Below are positions 17,597 to 26,529 of a stretch of DNA of 64,000 bases, piece after piece. The notes beneath the pieces are model-generated. The model made no database searches. It saw only the letters and a list, made by a program, of their open reading frames with translations, and was not told the DNA's origin. Location: positions 1,525,079 through 1,589,078 of the forward strand of contig JACKEI010000002.1 in NCBI GenBank assembly GCA_020633075.1, given 5' to 3'. Numbering within the stretch: position 1 is the first letter of the stretch; every line of letters begins with the position of its first letter. The stretch comes from Sandaracinaceae bacterium. Lineage in GTDB: Bacteria; Myxococcota_A; Polyangia; Polyangiales; Houyiibacteriaceae. The position numbers were made by a program, and so were the translations under genes.

Positions 17597-20059
17597 TCAG
17601 GGCGCGCAGGCCAGGACGTTGTGCGTGAAGCCGGTCCCGGCGCCGCGTAGGATCAACGGGGACTCACCTGTCGCCGCGACCGTCATCCACGCGGTGGTGC
17701 TGGCCGTGCGGAAGATGTCGTCATGGACGCGGGTGCTCACCCGCTGCACGAGCTCCCCGTCGCTGGTACGGGCAACCAACCAGAAGTAGGTCCCGTCGCT
17801 CTCGACGTCGAGCGTGCTGTGGAACGTCCCGGCGCCTGTCGGCGTCGCGACGGTGCGCTGGCTCGTCACCTGCGCGCAGGTGTCACGCGCGGCGCCTCCC
17901 GTGCAGGTCAGCGTCTGGGTGAGGCGATGGAAGCGAGGGCGGCTATCCGGCCCCGTATAGGCCACACCGACCGAGCCGGCGGAGTCGGTGCTGACCGATG
18001 GGTTGCTGCCCGCACCCAACGGGGCGTTGAGCGTCACGACCATGTCCGGCGCCGAGACGAGCGCGATGTTGACGGTCGGTGTCATGCCCGTGACCCAGGT
18101 CACCACGTAGCCGTTCGCCGTCGCGGCGATGTCCATGCCCAGCTCGGCCCGTGGGCTGGTCCCGGGCAGCGCCACCGAGGTGGCCAACGGGCCCACGAAG
18201 TCCACGTGCGCCACCCGGACGGTCGAGCCCGCCTGGAACACGGTCATCGCGTCGCTGGGGGAGCGGGCCGCGACGCGCGCCAGGTTCCCAGCGTTGGTAT
18301 GGTTGGCCATCTCGACGTCGTTGGAGGTCGGCACGCCGCTCGTGAGGCCAATCAGGCGCACGTTCACCCCGCTCCCGGTGATGGCTGAAGCCGTCACCCA
18401 GGCCGTGTCGGAGATGCGCGCGATGTCCACCGAGCTGACGTTGGTCTCGTCGATGGCGACGGCGTTCTGGGTGACCGTGCCGCTCGTGCTCGCGGCATAT
18501 ATCCGCGCCACGCTGTTATGGCGCAGGATGCCCACGTAGCCGCTTGCCGCGCGCGCCAGCTTGGCCGCGTTGCCGACCGGGCCAGCGATGGACCCGCCGA
18601 AGCCACGCCGGCCTTCGTCGATCAGGCCGTCGCAGTCGTCGTCCGTGGTGTTGCAAGTCTCGCCCGGCGGCGTGCACGCCTCGCTCGATGGAATGGCGCA
18701 CATGGCCGTACAGCTGCCAGCCCCCGTCGTGCCGCAGCTGGTGGTGCAGGCCACGCTCGCGCCCAGGACGCAGGTGAACGTCTCGTCCACTCCGCCCATG
18801 CAGTCGTTGTCGCGCCCGTCGCACACCTCCGCCGCACCGGTCCAGCAGGTGTTGCACGCGTCGTTGCAGTCGTTCGCGTTGGTGACGTAGTTGGCGGGGG
18901 CAGCACACGCGTCTACGAAGGTGGCGGGGTCGCCGTACGTGTCTTGGTCCATGTCCCTGTAGAAGCGCGTGGTCACGCCCTCGTCGACACCGGCCGTGCA
19001 GTTGTTGTCGAGGCCGTCGCAGACCTCCGTGGCGCCCGTCCAGCACACGTTGCACATGTCGTTGCAGTCGTTGGCATTGGCCACGTAGCCGACGGGCGCC
19101 GTGCACGCCTGCCGCGTCATGTTCGGGGTGCCGCGCGTGTCTCCGTCCGCGTCACGATAGAACGTGGTCGTGACGCCCTCGTCGATGCCATCCGAGCAGT
19201 CGTCGTCCTTGCCGTTGCAGACCTCGGGCACGGGCTCGACGTTGCCAACGCACCGCACCATGCCGCCCGTGCACATCTCGGTGCCCAGCCGGCACTCGCC
19301 GACGTTCGAACCGCAGCTCGCGCCGCCACCGGGGTTGCCGTTGTCGTCCACGCCGTCGCAGTCGTCGTCCTTGCCGTTGCAGACCTCGTCCACCGGCCCC
19401 ACCGCGCCCACGCACTCGCCGAACACACCCGCTTCCGTGCAGGTCTGCAAGCCCCGCGAGCACTCGCCGGTGTCCACGCCACAGGGGCGCGTCATGCCCA
19501 CCGCGCAGTCGCAGTCCTCGTCGACCTCACCATCGCAGTTCTCGTCCTTGCTGCCTTCGCAGACCTCGGCCACGGCGGGCATCACGCCCCCCTCGCAGGC
19601 CCCGAGCACGCCACCGACGCACAGCTGGATGCCCGTCGAGCACTCGCCCTCGTTCGTCCCGCACACGACCATGATGTCCTCGTCCGTGTCTCCGTCGCAG
19701 TCGTTGTCCTCGCCGTCGCAGACCTCTTCGCGGTCGCCGCACACCTCGCAGCTGTCGTCACAGTCGTCGGCGTTGGCGACGTAGCCCTCGGGGGCCTCGC
19801 AGGCGCTCACGCCCTCACCGGCGCCGAGACCGTCTTCGTCGGCGTCCACGTAGAAGAGCATGGCGGTGCAGCCGTCCGCCGTGCCGCCGTCGGGGTGGAA
19901 GCCCGCGTCGGGCGTGCCCAGGTCGGGCGCGTCTTCGCAGGCATCGCCCACCAGCACGGTGCCCGGCGGGCAGCCCAGGTCCTCGCGGCAGCCCTGGGCG
20001 ATGAGCGCCAAGCCGAGCGCGCACGCCAGCTGGACGACAGGTGTTCTAAGGTCGTTCAT
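17597..20059 (-). CDS. MopE-like Cys-rich lipoprotein
   Basis: The product has 820 residues. The ATG at 20059 has AGGGGA seven bases upstream and gives a signal ending ALGLALIAQGC, a near-lipobox, so it is probably a lipoprotein. Residues about 90-480 hold seven copies of the putative metal-binding motif known from MopE-like proteins (VCDGEDNDCDGDTDE, VCNGKDDDCDGVDD and variants). They are interspersed with YVANADDCDD and Cys pairs. The remaining 330 residues are Thr/Val/Ala-rich beta-type sequence without cysteine clusters. The acidic CD/DNDCDG loops suggest binding of calcium or another divalent metal at the cell surface. The frame extends upstream to 20155 but without a signal sequence. 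Confidence 0.88.
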   Translation of the reverse strand: MNDLRTPVVQLACALGLALIAQGCREDLGCPPGTVLVGDACEDAPDLGTPDAGFHPDGGTADGCTAMLFYVDADEDGLGAGEGVSACEAPEGYVANADDCDDSCEVCGDREEVCDGEDNDCDGDTDEDIMVVCGTNEGECSTGIQLCVGGVLGACEGGVMPAVAEVCEGSKDENCDGEVDEDCDCAVGMTRPCGVDTGECSRGLQTCTEAGVFGECVGAVGPVDEVCNGKDDDCDGVDDNGNPGGGASCGSNVGECRLGTEMCTGGMVRCVGNVEPVPEVCNGKDDDCSDGIDEGVTTTFYRDADGDTRGTPNMTRQACTAPVGYVANANDCNDMCNVCWTGATEVCDGLDNNCTAGVDEGVTTRFYRDMDQDTYGDPATFVDACAAPANYVTNANDCNDACNTCWTGAAEVCDGRDNDCMGGVDETFTCVLGASVACTTSCGTTGAGSCTAMCAIPSSEACTPPGETCNTTDDDCDGLIDEGRRGFGGSIAGPVGNAAKLARAASGYVGILRHNSVARIYAASTSGTVTQNAVAIDETNVSSVDIARISDTAWVTASAITGSGVNVRLIGLTSGVPTSNDVEMANHTNAGNLARVAARSPSDAMTVFQAGSTVRVAHVDFVGPLATSVALPGTSPRAELGMDIAATANGYVVTWVTGMTPTVNIALVSAPDMVVTLNAPLGAGSNPSVSTDSAGSVGVAYTGPDSRPRFHRLTQTLTCTGGAARDTCAQVTSQRTVATPTGAGTFHSTLDVESDGTYFWLVARTSDGELVQRVSTRVHDDIFRTASTTAWMTVAATGESPLILRGAGTGFTHNVLACAP

Positions 20060-20201
20060 GGTCAGATCCCCTGCATGAGAAGGTGTTGGTACATGGCGGG
20101 GGCGTTCTCGGCGTGAGGACGCGCGACTTGCGCGCGCCGGGCGAAGAAAGCCCAAGAAGAAAAGGGCAAGTGAGGCAGCGCGTGCACTGCGGCGCGTCCC
20201 G

Positions 20202-22067
20202 CTAGAAGACGCCGCGCAGCGAGACCCACGCTCCGCTGCGCGAGACCTCTACCTCGGGGGACACGCGCGCCGGGCGCAACGCGTACAGCAGCGGCACCAT
20301 CAGCAGCGGCGCGCCCGCGCTGGCTAGGAGGATGGCGCGGTCGCCCAGCTCCTCGCCGCGGATGCACGCGCGCCGGTTGTCGGCCGCCCAGTTCGGGCAC
20401 GAGGGGCGGCGCAGCACCGTCCCCACGCTCGCGGCTGCGAGCCCCAGGCCGAGCCCACCCGCGACCCACGCGCCCACGGGCACACCCTCACGCTCCGGCA
20501 GGAACACCGGCAGCGTGGCCAGCGAGAGCAGGCCACCGCTCGCGGCCAGCAGCGTGCTGGGCAGCCGCAGATCGATCCACGCAGCCTGGCGCGAGAGCAA
20601 GAACGCCTGCGCCAAGGCCTCACCCCGCTGTCGACGTTCGAGGTGCAGCACGGTCGCAGCGACAAAGGCCGCGGCGCTCACGCCCGAGGTGACCCCGAGT
20701 CCAGCGCGCTGCCCCCGGTCGCGCACGCGCTCCGCTCCGGAGTCCTCGTCCGCGGTCTCTGCCTCGGCTGGTTCGGCCTCCTCCGCGTCCACCCCGGCGG
20801 GTAGCTCGAGGCCCACGGCGGCGCGCGCCTCGGGCTGTTCGAGGTCCACGCTGCGCCCGGCGCGCAGGTGCTCTACGGCGCTCGCCAGCGCGGCCTCGGC
20901 GGCGGCCGGCTGCTGCAGGTCCGCGCGCAACCACACGGAGCTCACGCCGCGCGCGCTCACGCGGTCCACGCGCACCCGCCCGTGCTCCACGACCCACACC
21001 AGCCAGACCTCGCTGACGCCCAGCGCCTCTCCCAGCACCTGCGCGTGTCCAGCCGCCTGTGCATGCGCCTGCTGCGCGCCTTCGTACATCAGACCCAGCC
21101 CGGGCCGCGAGCGGATGGCCCCGTCGAAGCCGCCGTCCACGTGCACGGTGGTCTCGCCCGCGTTCACCCGGATGCGGCGGATGCGCCCCCGCTCCACGTC
21201 GTTGCACTCCACCTGCAGGCGGTACTCGCCCGCCGCAAGGTCATCCATGCGGAAGGGCGTGCTGCCGAACGCGATGCCGTTCAGGCGCACCGCGCAGCCG
21301 CTCGGCGAGCTGGTCACCACCAGCTGCCCCGGCGGCTCGGCCGCGATGTTGCGGTCCACCCGCGCGATGATCTCGCGCACCTCGGGGGTGTGCCTGTAGG
21401 GGCTGGGCTCCGCGCCCGGCACCAGCTGCCGACACGCGCGCGCCTGGTTCATGGCGCTCTCGTCGTCGCGCGTCTCAACGTAGGCGCGCACCATGTATAG
21501 GCAGGTGTCCAGCACTTGGCGGGCCCGCTCGGCCTCGCGGTTGAGCTCTTCGGCCGCGCCGCTGGCGAGCGCGTGCGCCTCCAGCAGATCGGCGCGCGCG
21601 CGGTCGTAGTCCGCCCGCGCCAGGTAGCGCACGGCAGACTGCGACCGCGCCACCCAGCGCTCGATGTCGGACGCGCTGAGGGCGACGGCCGGCGACGACA
21701 CGCGCGCCTCGAACTGCACGCGCGCCTCTTCGGACGGGAAGGCGATGACTCCCTCGCTGGCGAGGACGCGCTGCAGCGCCGCGACCCACTCGCGCGGCTG
21801 CGCTAGGTCGGCTTCGGTCGAAGCCGGCAACACCACCGCCGTGACACCCGGCGTGGAGGCGGATGCTTCAGCTTCCTGCGTCACGGGCTGCGCGGCGGCG
21901 TGCTCACTGTGGCTGGCCGCGAGGCTGGCCAGGAAGCCGACTACCAGCACACGCCGCGCCGCGCGCGTGGGCCACGCGCGGTGGGAGCGCCGTGCGCGTG
22001 GCGCGCGCGAAGGGAGCACACAGAAGGAACGAACCACCCGCGCCGCAGCGCGAGACCCCGCAAGCAT
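20202..22067 (-). CDS. PEGA-domain envelope protein
   Basis: The N-terminus is Arg-rich followed by a signal-like segment (VLVVGFLASLAASHSEHAAAQ), so export is likely. Residues up to about 240 are helical and Ala/Arg-rich. A PEGA-type beta domain follows (LVVTSSPSGCAVRLNGIAFGSTPFRMDDLAAGEYRL, split here by description only). After an acidic Glu/Ala linker, hydrophobic segments near the C-terminus (GVTSGVSAAAFVAATVL; AAWVAGGLGLGLA-like; ILLASAGAPLLMVPLLYAL) suggest membrane association. PEGA proteins are common in myxobacteria and usually sit on the outer face of the cytoplasmic membrane or in the periplasm. The start is uncertain: 22067 (ATG) is used, while 22115 and 22211 are in frame. None has a clear ribosome site. 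Confidence 0.75.
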   Translation of the reverse strand: MLAGSRAAARVVRSFCVLPSRAPRARRSHRAWPTRAARRVLVVGFLASLAASHSEHAAAQPVTQEAEASASTPGVTAVVLPASTEADLAQPREWVAALQRVLASEGVIAFPSEEARVQFEARVSSPAVALSASDIERWVARSQSAVRYLARADYDRARADLLEAHALASGAAEELNREAERARQVLDTCLYMVRAYVETRDDESAMNQARACRQLVPGAEPSPYRHTPEVREIIARVDRNIAAEPPGQLVVTSSPSGCAVRLNGIAFGSTPFRMDDLAAGEYRLQVECNDVERGRIRRIRVNAGETTVHVDGGFDGAIRSRPGLGLMYEGAQQAHAQAAGHAQVLGEALGVSEVWLVWVVEHGRVRVDRVSARGVSSVWLRADLQQPAAAEAALASAVEHLRAGRSVDLEQPEARAAVGLELPAGVDAEEAEPAEAETADEDSGAERVRDRGQRAGLGVTSGVSAAAFVAATVLHLERRQRGEALAQAFLLSRQAAWIDLRLPSTLLAASGGLLSLATLPVFLPEREGVPVGAWVAGGLGLGLAAASVGTVLRRPSCPNWAADNRRACIRGEELGDRAILLASAGAPLLMVPLLYALRPARVSPEVEVSRSGAWVSLRGVF

Positions 22068-22153
22068 CCGATGGGAAGCAGTCACGGGCGCGCAGCCTTG
22101 CGCAGGTAAGTGCATGTAGCAAGGCGTATGCAGGCAATCACTTTCGGCCACAT

Positions 22154-22170
22154 GTGCGCCTATTGCGCAC
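22154..22170. promoter_or_regulatory. Inverted repeat in divergent intergenic region
   Basis: Perfect 6-base arms GTGCGC and GCGCAC flank CTATT in the gap between the divergent PEGA gene and the rhodanese gene. It could be an operator. No known regulator motif is recognised and the site is short, so it is only a candidate. Confidence 0.25.
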
Positions 22171-22214
22171 CTTTGCACGACGTAGCGAGGCGGGGCTTGG
22201 TGTATCGTCACGGC

Positions 22215-23045
22215 GTGATCTCCACCGCCCTTGTCGACCCTCAGGCGCCCGAGTTGCGTGGCGCCGGCACCATCCTCCTAGACGCCCGCAGTGGCCCGGA
22301 CGCGCACGCGCGCTACCTCGCCGACCACCTGCAGGGTGCGCGCTTCGTCGACCTCGAGCGCGACCTCTCGGCACCCGACGACCCCGCCCGCGGAGGCCGT
22401 CACCCCCTCCCGCCCATTGGCGAGTGGAGCGCCACGCTGGGCCGCCTGGGCATTGGCCCCGACGACGACGTGGTGGTCTACGACGACCAGGGCGGCGCCA
22501 ACGCCGCCGCTCGCGCCTGGTGGATGCTGCGCGCCGTGGGCCACACGCGCGTGGCCGTGCTGGATGGAGGGCTGGCGGCCGGGCGCGCCGCAGGCCTGGC
22601 CTTTGCCGCCGGCGCCGAGAGCTGGAGCCCGCGGGACCCGTACCCGTGCACCGCGTACGCGCTGCCCACCCTGGACCTCGCCGCCATCGAGGCCTCGCAG
22701 GCCAGCGGCACCCACGTGCTGGTGGACGTGCGTGGCGCCGTTCGTTACCGCGGCGAGCAAGAGCCCATCGACCCCGTCGCGGGGCACATCCCCGGCGCGC
22801 TCAACCACCCGCTCACGGAACACCTGGGCGCCGACGGACGCTTCCTGCCACCCGAGGCGCTGCGCGCTCAGTACGAGGCGCTGCTTGACGGGCGACCCGC
22901 CACCGACCTGGTCCTCTCCTGCGGCAGCGGCGTGACCGCTTGCCACGGCCTGCTGGCCCTGGCGCACGCCGGCCTGGACGGCGCCGCGCTCTACGTGGGC
23001 AGCTTCAGCGAGTGGTGCCGCGTGCGCCCGGTGGCCACCCGTTGA
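22215..23045 (+). CDS. sseA: Sulfurtransferase (3-mercaptopyruvate/thiosulfate type)
   Basis: The 276-residue protein has two rhodanese domains. The N-terminal inactive one starts ILLDARSGPDAHARYLADHL and contains the usual GHIPGA-like element and a YDDQGG segment. The C-terminal one carries the active-site loop CGSGVTACH, with the catalytic cysteine at about residue 236. The CGSGVT loop is typical of 3-mercaptopyruvate sulfurtransferases of the SseA type, whereas thiosulfate-specific enzymes usually have CRKGVT. It transfers sulfane sulfur to cyanide or thiols in the cytoplasm. A GTG at 22215 is chosen because it matches the family N-terminus; the frame is open from 22110. Confidence 0.88.
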   Translation: MISTALVDPQAPELRGAGTILLDARSGPDAHARYLADHLQGARFVDLERDLSAPDDPARGGRHPLPPIGEWSATLGRLGIGPDDDVVVYDDQGGANAAARAWWMLRAVGHTRVAVLDGGLAAGRAAGLAFAAGAESWSPRDPYPCTAYALPTLDLAAIEASQASGTHVLVDVRGAVRYRGEQEPIDPVAGHIPGALNHPLTEHLGADGRFLPPEALRAQYEALLDGRPATDLVLSCGSGVTACHGLLALAHAGLDGAALYVGSFSEWCRVRPVATR

Positions 23046-23219
23046 CCGGCGCCGGGGGCCCGCCAGCTCCGCCCGTTTAGTGTCACTCGATTTTTTTGGT
23101 ATTTCGGTGTGCGGATGTGGCTGTGCGCGCGTATAGCCGAGTGCTGTAAAGGAGGTTGCGTTAAGACCTTGGCGCTCGTGTCTCCGCGCCCAGCTCATTT
23201 CACCAAGGATATCCAAGTC

Positions 23220-25583
23220 ATGAAGTCGTTTGCGTGTTGGGTCGTGGTTGTCTTACTGGTCGGCACGGCAGCGGGCTGCGGTGGCGATGGCAGGCGTGCC
23301 ACCTGCGATGACGGTATCGCCAACCAGGACGAGACCGACGTCGACTGCGGCGGTGCCACGTGCGGCGGCTGCGCGGATGGCGCCATGTGCTTGGTGCCTG
23401 GCGACTGTACGTCGGCCAGCTGCAGCACCGGCGGCGTCTGCGAGCCCACGTTCACCATTGGTGGTGTGGTCGTGGGTGTCACCGGTCCGGGGCTCGTGCT
23501 CCAGAACAACGGCGGCAACGACCTCGCGGTGGCGGCCGATGGCGTCTTCACCTTCACCACGGGTGTGGGACTCGGGCGGACCTACGCCGTGACCGTGCGC
23601 ACCGGTCCGGGTACGCCCGCGCAGGTGTGCGAGGTGAGCGCCGGCAGCGGCGTCGTGGGCGGGAACGTGACCGACGTCGCCGTGTCCTGCGTCACCACGC
23701 CCGACGACATCGCGGACGCGGTCGACCTCACGGAGGGCGTCGAGCTGCGGTTCAGCACGGTGAACGCTACCGAAGAGACTGGGGAGGACTACTGCGACGA
23801 CCCGGGCACGGTCTGGTACAGCTTCGTCGCGCCCAGCGACGGGGACTACGTGGCGTACGCCACGGGCTCCGACCACGACACGGAGGTCACGTGGAGCGAT
23901 GGCCTGATGGGCCCCACCTACGACTGCAACGACGACGCAGATGACTCGTACGATGCCGTCGATGCGTTGCTCACGCTCTCTGCCAACGACCAGCGCTTCG
24001 TCCAGGTGGGGCTCAACGGCGTGGGCAACGTCGGCACGGGCGGTGTCGGAGTCACCCGCGTCCTCCCGGCCGCCGACGACTTCGCGAACGCCATCGCGCT
24101 CGAGCGGCGCGCGGGTGGGCTCACCGCGGTCATTGGTCTCGAGTTCGCCGGCACCGAGGGCACAGAGGCCAATGAGGCGACGACCTGCGGGTCGACCACC
24201 CTCGAGAGCGCGTCGGCCTGGGTGAACTTCACCGCACCGTTCTCCGGCACGTGGATGCTCGAGTCGAAGTCCTCCAGCACGACGGACATCGCGGTCTACT
24301 CGGGCAACGCGTTGGGCTCACTGACCTTGCTGAACTGCGCCACGGATGATCGCATTGCGGTGCTCGTGCAGCTCACGGCGGGGACGACCTACCGGGTCCG
24401 CATCGGCAACGCGGACCTGGACGCAACGGAAGCTGTGGTGGTTCGCGCCGAGCGTACGCCCGCGCCCTTGACGGCTACGGTGGTGGACTCGGACGGCGAC
24501 GGAACGTCGACCAATGTGGGAAGCGAGTCCGACTTGGTGATGGTCGGTGGCGCGCCCGCCATCGCCTACTTCGACGGGACCAACGGGGAGCTGCGGTTTG
24601 CTACGCGCAGCGCAGGCGGGGTCTGGTCGGACGTGCTCGTGGACGCGGACGGGGATGGGACCTCCACGGAGGTGGGTCGGAGCCCCTCGCTGGCTGTGCT
24701 GTCCAACGGGCAGCCCGTGATCGCCTACTACGACGCCACGAACGCGGAGCTGCGCTTCGCCGAGCGCAGCGCGGCTGGGGTCTGGTCGGACGTCCTGATC
24801 GACGCGGACGGTGACGGCACGTCCACGGACGTCGGGAGTCACTCGTCGCTGGCCGTGCTGGCCAACGGGAACCCGGCGGTCGCCTACTACGACGCCACGA
24901 ACGCGGAGCTGCGGTTCGCCACGCGCAGCGCGGGGGTCTGGTCGGACGTGCTCATCGATGCGGATGGCGACGGCACGTCCACGGACGTCGGGCAGTATCC
25001 TGGGCTGATCGAGCTCGCAACGGGCTTGGCCGTCTCCTACGTCGACGAGACCAACACGGAGCTCCGCTTCGCTCGCTTCAGCGGCGGCTCGTGGACCGAC
25101 GCGCTCGTCTTCCGGGACGAGGTCGATCCTTCGTCCCTCGTCGCAGCCCGTGTCGCGCTGGACAGCGCCGGCAACCCCGTGGTGGCGGCGACGGACGACG
25201 GCCAGGGAAACCACGTCATCGCCTGGTGGAACGGCGCGAGCTGGGACATCGAGTGGGACCTTGCGGACCGTCACCTCGCCGAGCTCGACTTCGACTGCGC
25301 TCCGCCCCGGCTCCTGATCGACGACGCGGACGGCCTGCACCTGGTGTGGACCGACTGCAACTACGCCTACACGATGGCCGTGTCCGAGCGTGACGCGTCC
25401 GGTGCGTGGAGCGTACGGGACGTCGCCGCCACCCACCTCAGCCCCAGCAGCCCCGACTTTGCGGGGACGGTCTCGGTCAGGTCGACCAGCACCTTCGGTG
25501 CTGCGTGGATGCCCAACGGCTTGCTGGCCGTGACCTTCCAGAACGACGACGCCTCGAACCTCTGGATGGCCGTCGGACCGTAG
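23220..25583 (+). CDS. Cys-rich lipoprotein with tandem beta-propeller-like repeats
   Basis: The ATG at 23220 has AAGGA upstream and gives a lipoprotein signal (VVVVLLVGTAAGC) on a 787-residue product. Just after the lipid anchor is a Cys-rich module (CDDGIANQDETDVDCGG...CGGC). This module type recurs in myxobacterial surface proteins. A beta-rich region follows, about residues 70-410. Then come four near-identical units of about 52 residues containing VDADGDGTSTxVG and PVIAYYDATNAELRFA, which look like propeller blades or Asp-box-type repeats. The DADGDGTS loops resemble calcium sites. The likely location is the cell surface; the ligand is unknown. An AT-rich patch with seven T residues (23091-23097) lies upstream. 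Confidence 0.85.
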   Translation: MKSFACWVVVVLLVGTAAGCGGDGRRATCDDGIANQDETDVDCGGATCGGCADGAMCLVPGDCTSASCSTGGVCEPTFTIGGVVVGVTGPGLVLQNNGGNDLAVAADGVFTFTTGVGLGRTYAVTVRTGPGTPAQVCEVSAGSGVVGGNVTDVAVSCVTTPDDIADAVDLTEGVELRFSTVNATEETGEDYCDDPGTVWYSFVAPSDGDYVAYATGSDHDTEVTWSDGLMGPTYDCNDDADDSYDAVDALLTLSANDQRFVQVGLNGVGNVGTGGVGVTRVLPAADDFANAIALERRAGGLTAVIGLEFAGTEGTEANEATTCGSTTLESASAWVNFTAPFSGTWMLESKSSSTTDIAVYSGNALGSLTLLNCATDDRIAVLVQLTAGTTYRVRIGNADLDATEAVVVRAERTPAPLTATVVDSDGDGTSTNVGSESDLVMVGGAPAIAYFDGTNGELRFATRSAGGVWSDVLVDADGDGTSTEVGRSPSLAVLSNGQPVIAYYDATNAELRFAERSAAGVWSDVLIDADGDGTSTDVGSHSSLAVLANGNPAVAYYDATNAELRFATRSAGVWSDVLIDADGDGTSTDVGQYPGLIELATGLAVSYVDETNTELRFARFSGGSWTDALVFRDEVDPSSLVAARVALDSAGNPVVAATDDGQGNHVIAWWNGASWDIEWDLADRHLAELDFDCAPPRLLIDDADGLHLVWTDCNYAYTMAVSERDASGAWSVRDVAATHLSPSSPDFAGTVSVRSTSTFGAAWMPNGLLAVTFQNDDASNLWMAVGP
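24483..25100 (+). repeat. Four in-frame tandem repeats of about 156 bases
   Basis: Units begin at 24483, 24639, 24798 and 24954, with spacings of 156, 159 and 156 bases. Each begins with a GAC-GCG-GAC-GGx-GAx-GG-type stretch and encodes DADGDGTST. The high DNA identity between units 2, 3 and 4 suggests recent duplication inside the lipoprotein gene. Confidence 0.85.
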
Positions 25584-25605
25584 AGCCTCCAGCCAGGCAA
25601 CGGAC

Positions 25606-25624
25606 GGGCGGCGTCGTGCCGCCC
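25606..25624. terminator. Bidirectional hairpin between convergent genes
   Basis: Perfect 7-base arms GGGCGGC and GCCGCCC surround the loop GTCGT. They lie in the 41-base gap between the lipoprotein stop (25583) and the crotonase stop (25625). There is no T tract, so termination efficiency is uncertain. Confidence 0.5.
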
Positions 25625-26419
25625 TCAGTCGAAGTTCGGCGCGCGCTTCTCCGCGAAGGCGCGCATGGCCTCCTGAAACTCGGGGGAGACCATGCGCGCC
25701 TTGAACTCCTCGGCTTCGCGGGCGCGGGCGGCGCGAGCCTCTCCGCGGGTGGCGTGGCGCATCAAGCGCTTGGTCTCGCGCACGGCCGCGGGGGGCTGCT
25801 GCGCGATCTTGGTGGCCAGCTCCAGCACGCGCGGGAGCAGCTGGGCCCGCGGCAGGGTCTCGAGCACCAGGCCGGTCTCGCGCGCCTCTTTGGCGCCCAT
25901 GTAGCGTGCGCTGAACAGCAGCTCGGCCGTGCGCTGGTAGCCCAGCACGTGAGGCAGCAGGAAGCTGCTCCCGGCCTCGGGCACCACGCCCAGGGTGACG
26001 AAGGGGCACTTGAGCTTGGCCTCGTCGGCCATGAGGTTGATGTCCGTGTGCAGGAGAATGGTCAGGCCCAGGCCCAGGCCCAGGCCGTTGACCGCGGCCA
26101 GGATCGGCTTGCCCACCGCCTCGAGCGCGTCCAGCAGCACCTCGAAGCCGATGACCCCGGTGGCGCTGGCCATGCTCGCCATTTCCGTCAGGTCTTGGCC
26201 TGCGGTGAAGGCGTCGCCGGCCCCGGTGAGCACGATGACGCGCACCTGCGGGTCCGCGTCAGCGCTGCGCAGGGCCTCCGCCAGGGCCAGGTAGAGCTCT
26301 TGGTTGAAGGCGTTCAGGGCGCGCGGCCGGTTGAAGGTCAGCACGCGCACGCGCCCCTCGTCGTGCGTCAGCAGGCAGGGCTCGCTCGCGCTCTTGGTCG
26401 CGTCGGTGGCTTGGGTCAT
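25625..26419 (-). CDS. Enoyl-CoA hydratase/isomerase (crotonase) family protein
   Basis: This 264-residue crotonase starts at the ATG at 26419, with GAGGA five bases upstream. Family segments are VRVLTFNRPRALNAFN, the oxyanion loop GAGDAFTAGQDLTEM, ILAAVNGLGLGLGLT and CPFVTLGVVPEAGSSFLLP. The PEAGSS form and the GQDL loop resemble Delta3,Delta2-enoyl-CoA isomerase or PaaG-like members more than classical hydratases, but the reaction is not certain. The product is cytoplasmic. A TetR-type gene lies 110 bases upstream on the same strand and may regulate it. The gap between them contains a short direct repeat (cgggtgtcgcg, twice, near 26452-26475). Confidence 0.88.
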   Translation of the reverse strand: MTQATDATKSASEPCLLTHDEGRVRVLTFNRPRALNAFNQELYLALAEALRSADADPQVRVIVLTGAGDAFTAGQDLTEMASMASATGVIGFEVLLDALEAVGKPILAAVNGLGLGLGLTILLHTDINLMADEAKLKCPFVTLGVVPEAGSSFLLPHVLGYQRTAELLFSARYMGAKEARETGLVLETLPRAQLLPRVLELATKIAQQPPAAVRETKRLMRHATRGEARAARAREAEEFKARMVSPEFQEAMRAFAEKRAPNFD

Positions 26420-26529
26420 GGGGTCCTCGGTTCTCGGCGGTTGCGTGCGTGCGGGTGTCGCGCGCGGGTGTCGCGCGCGGGCGTGGCGGGGGCTAGCGGT
26501 GCGGTGGCGCTGTGGGAGTCGTCGGGTGA

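Noticed and set aside
18600..19760. Possible CRISPR-like regular repeats
   Set aside because: The repeats are in-frame MopE-type protein motifs of variable spacing, with no identical direct repeats and no cas genes.
23060..23110. Rho-independent terminator after the rhodanese gene
   Set aside because: There is a run of seven T at 23091-23097, but the only GC palindrome (CCGGCGCCGG) lies about 45 bases earlier and is not followed directly by the T tract.
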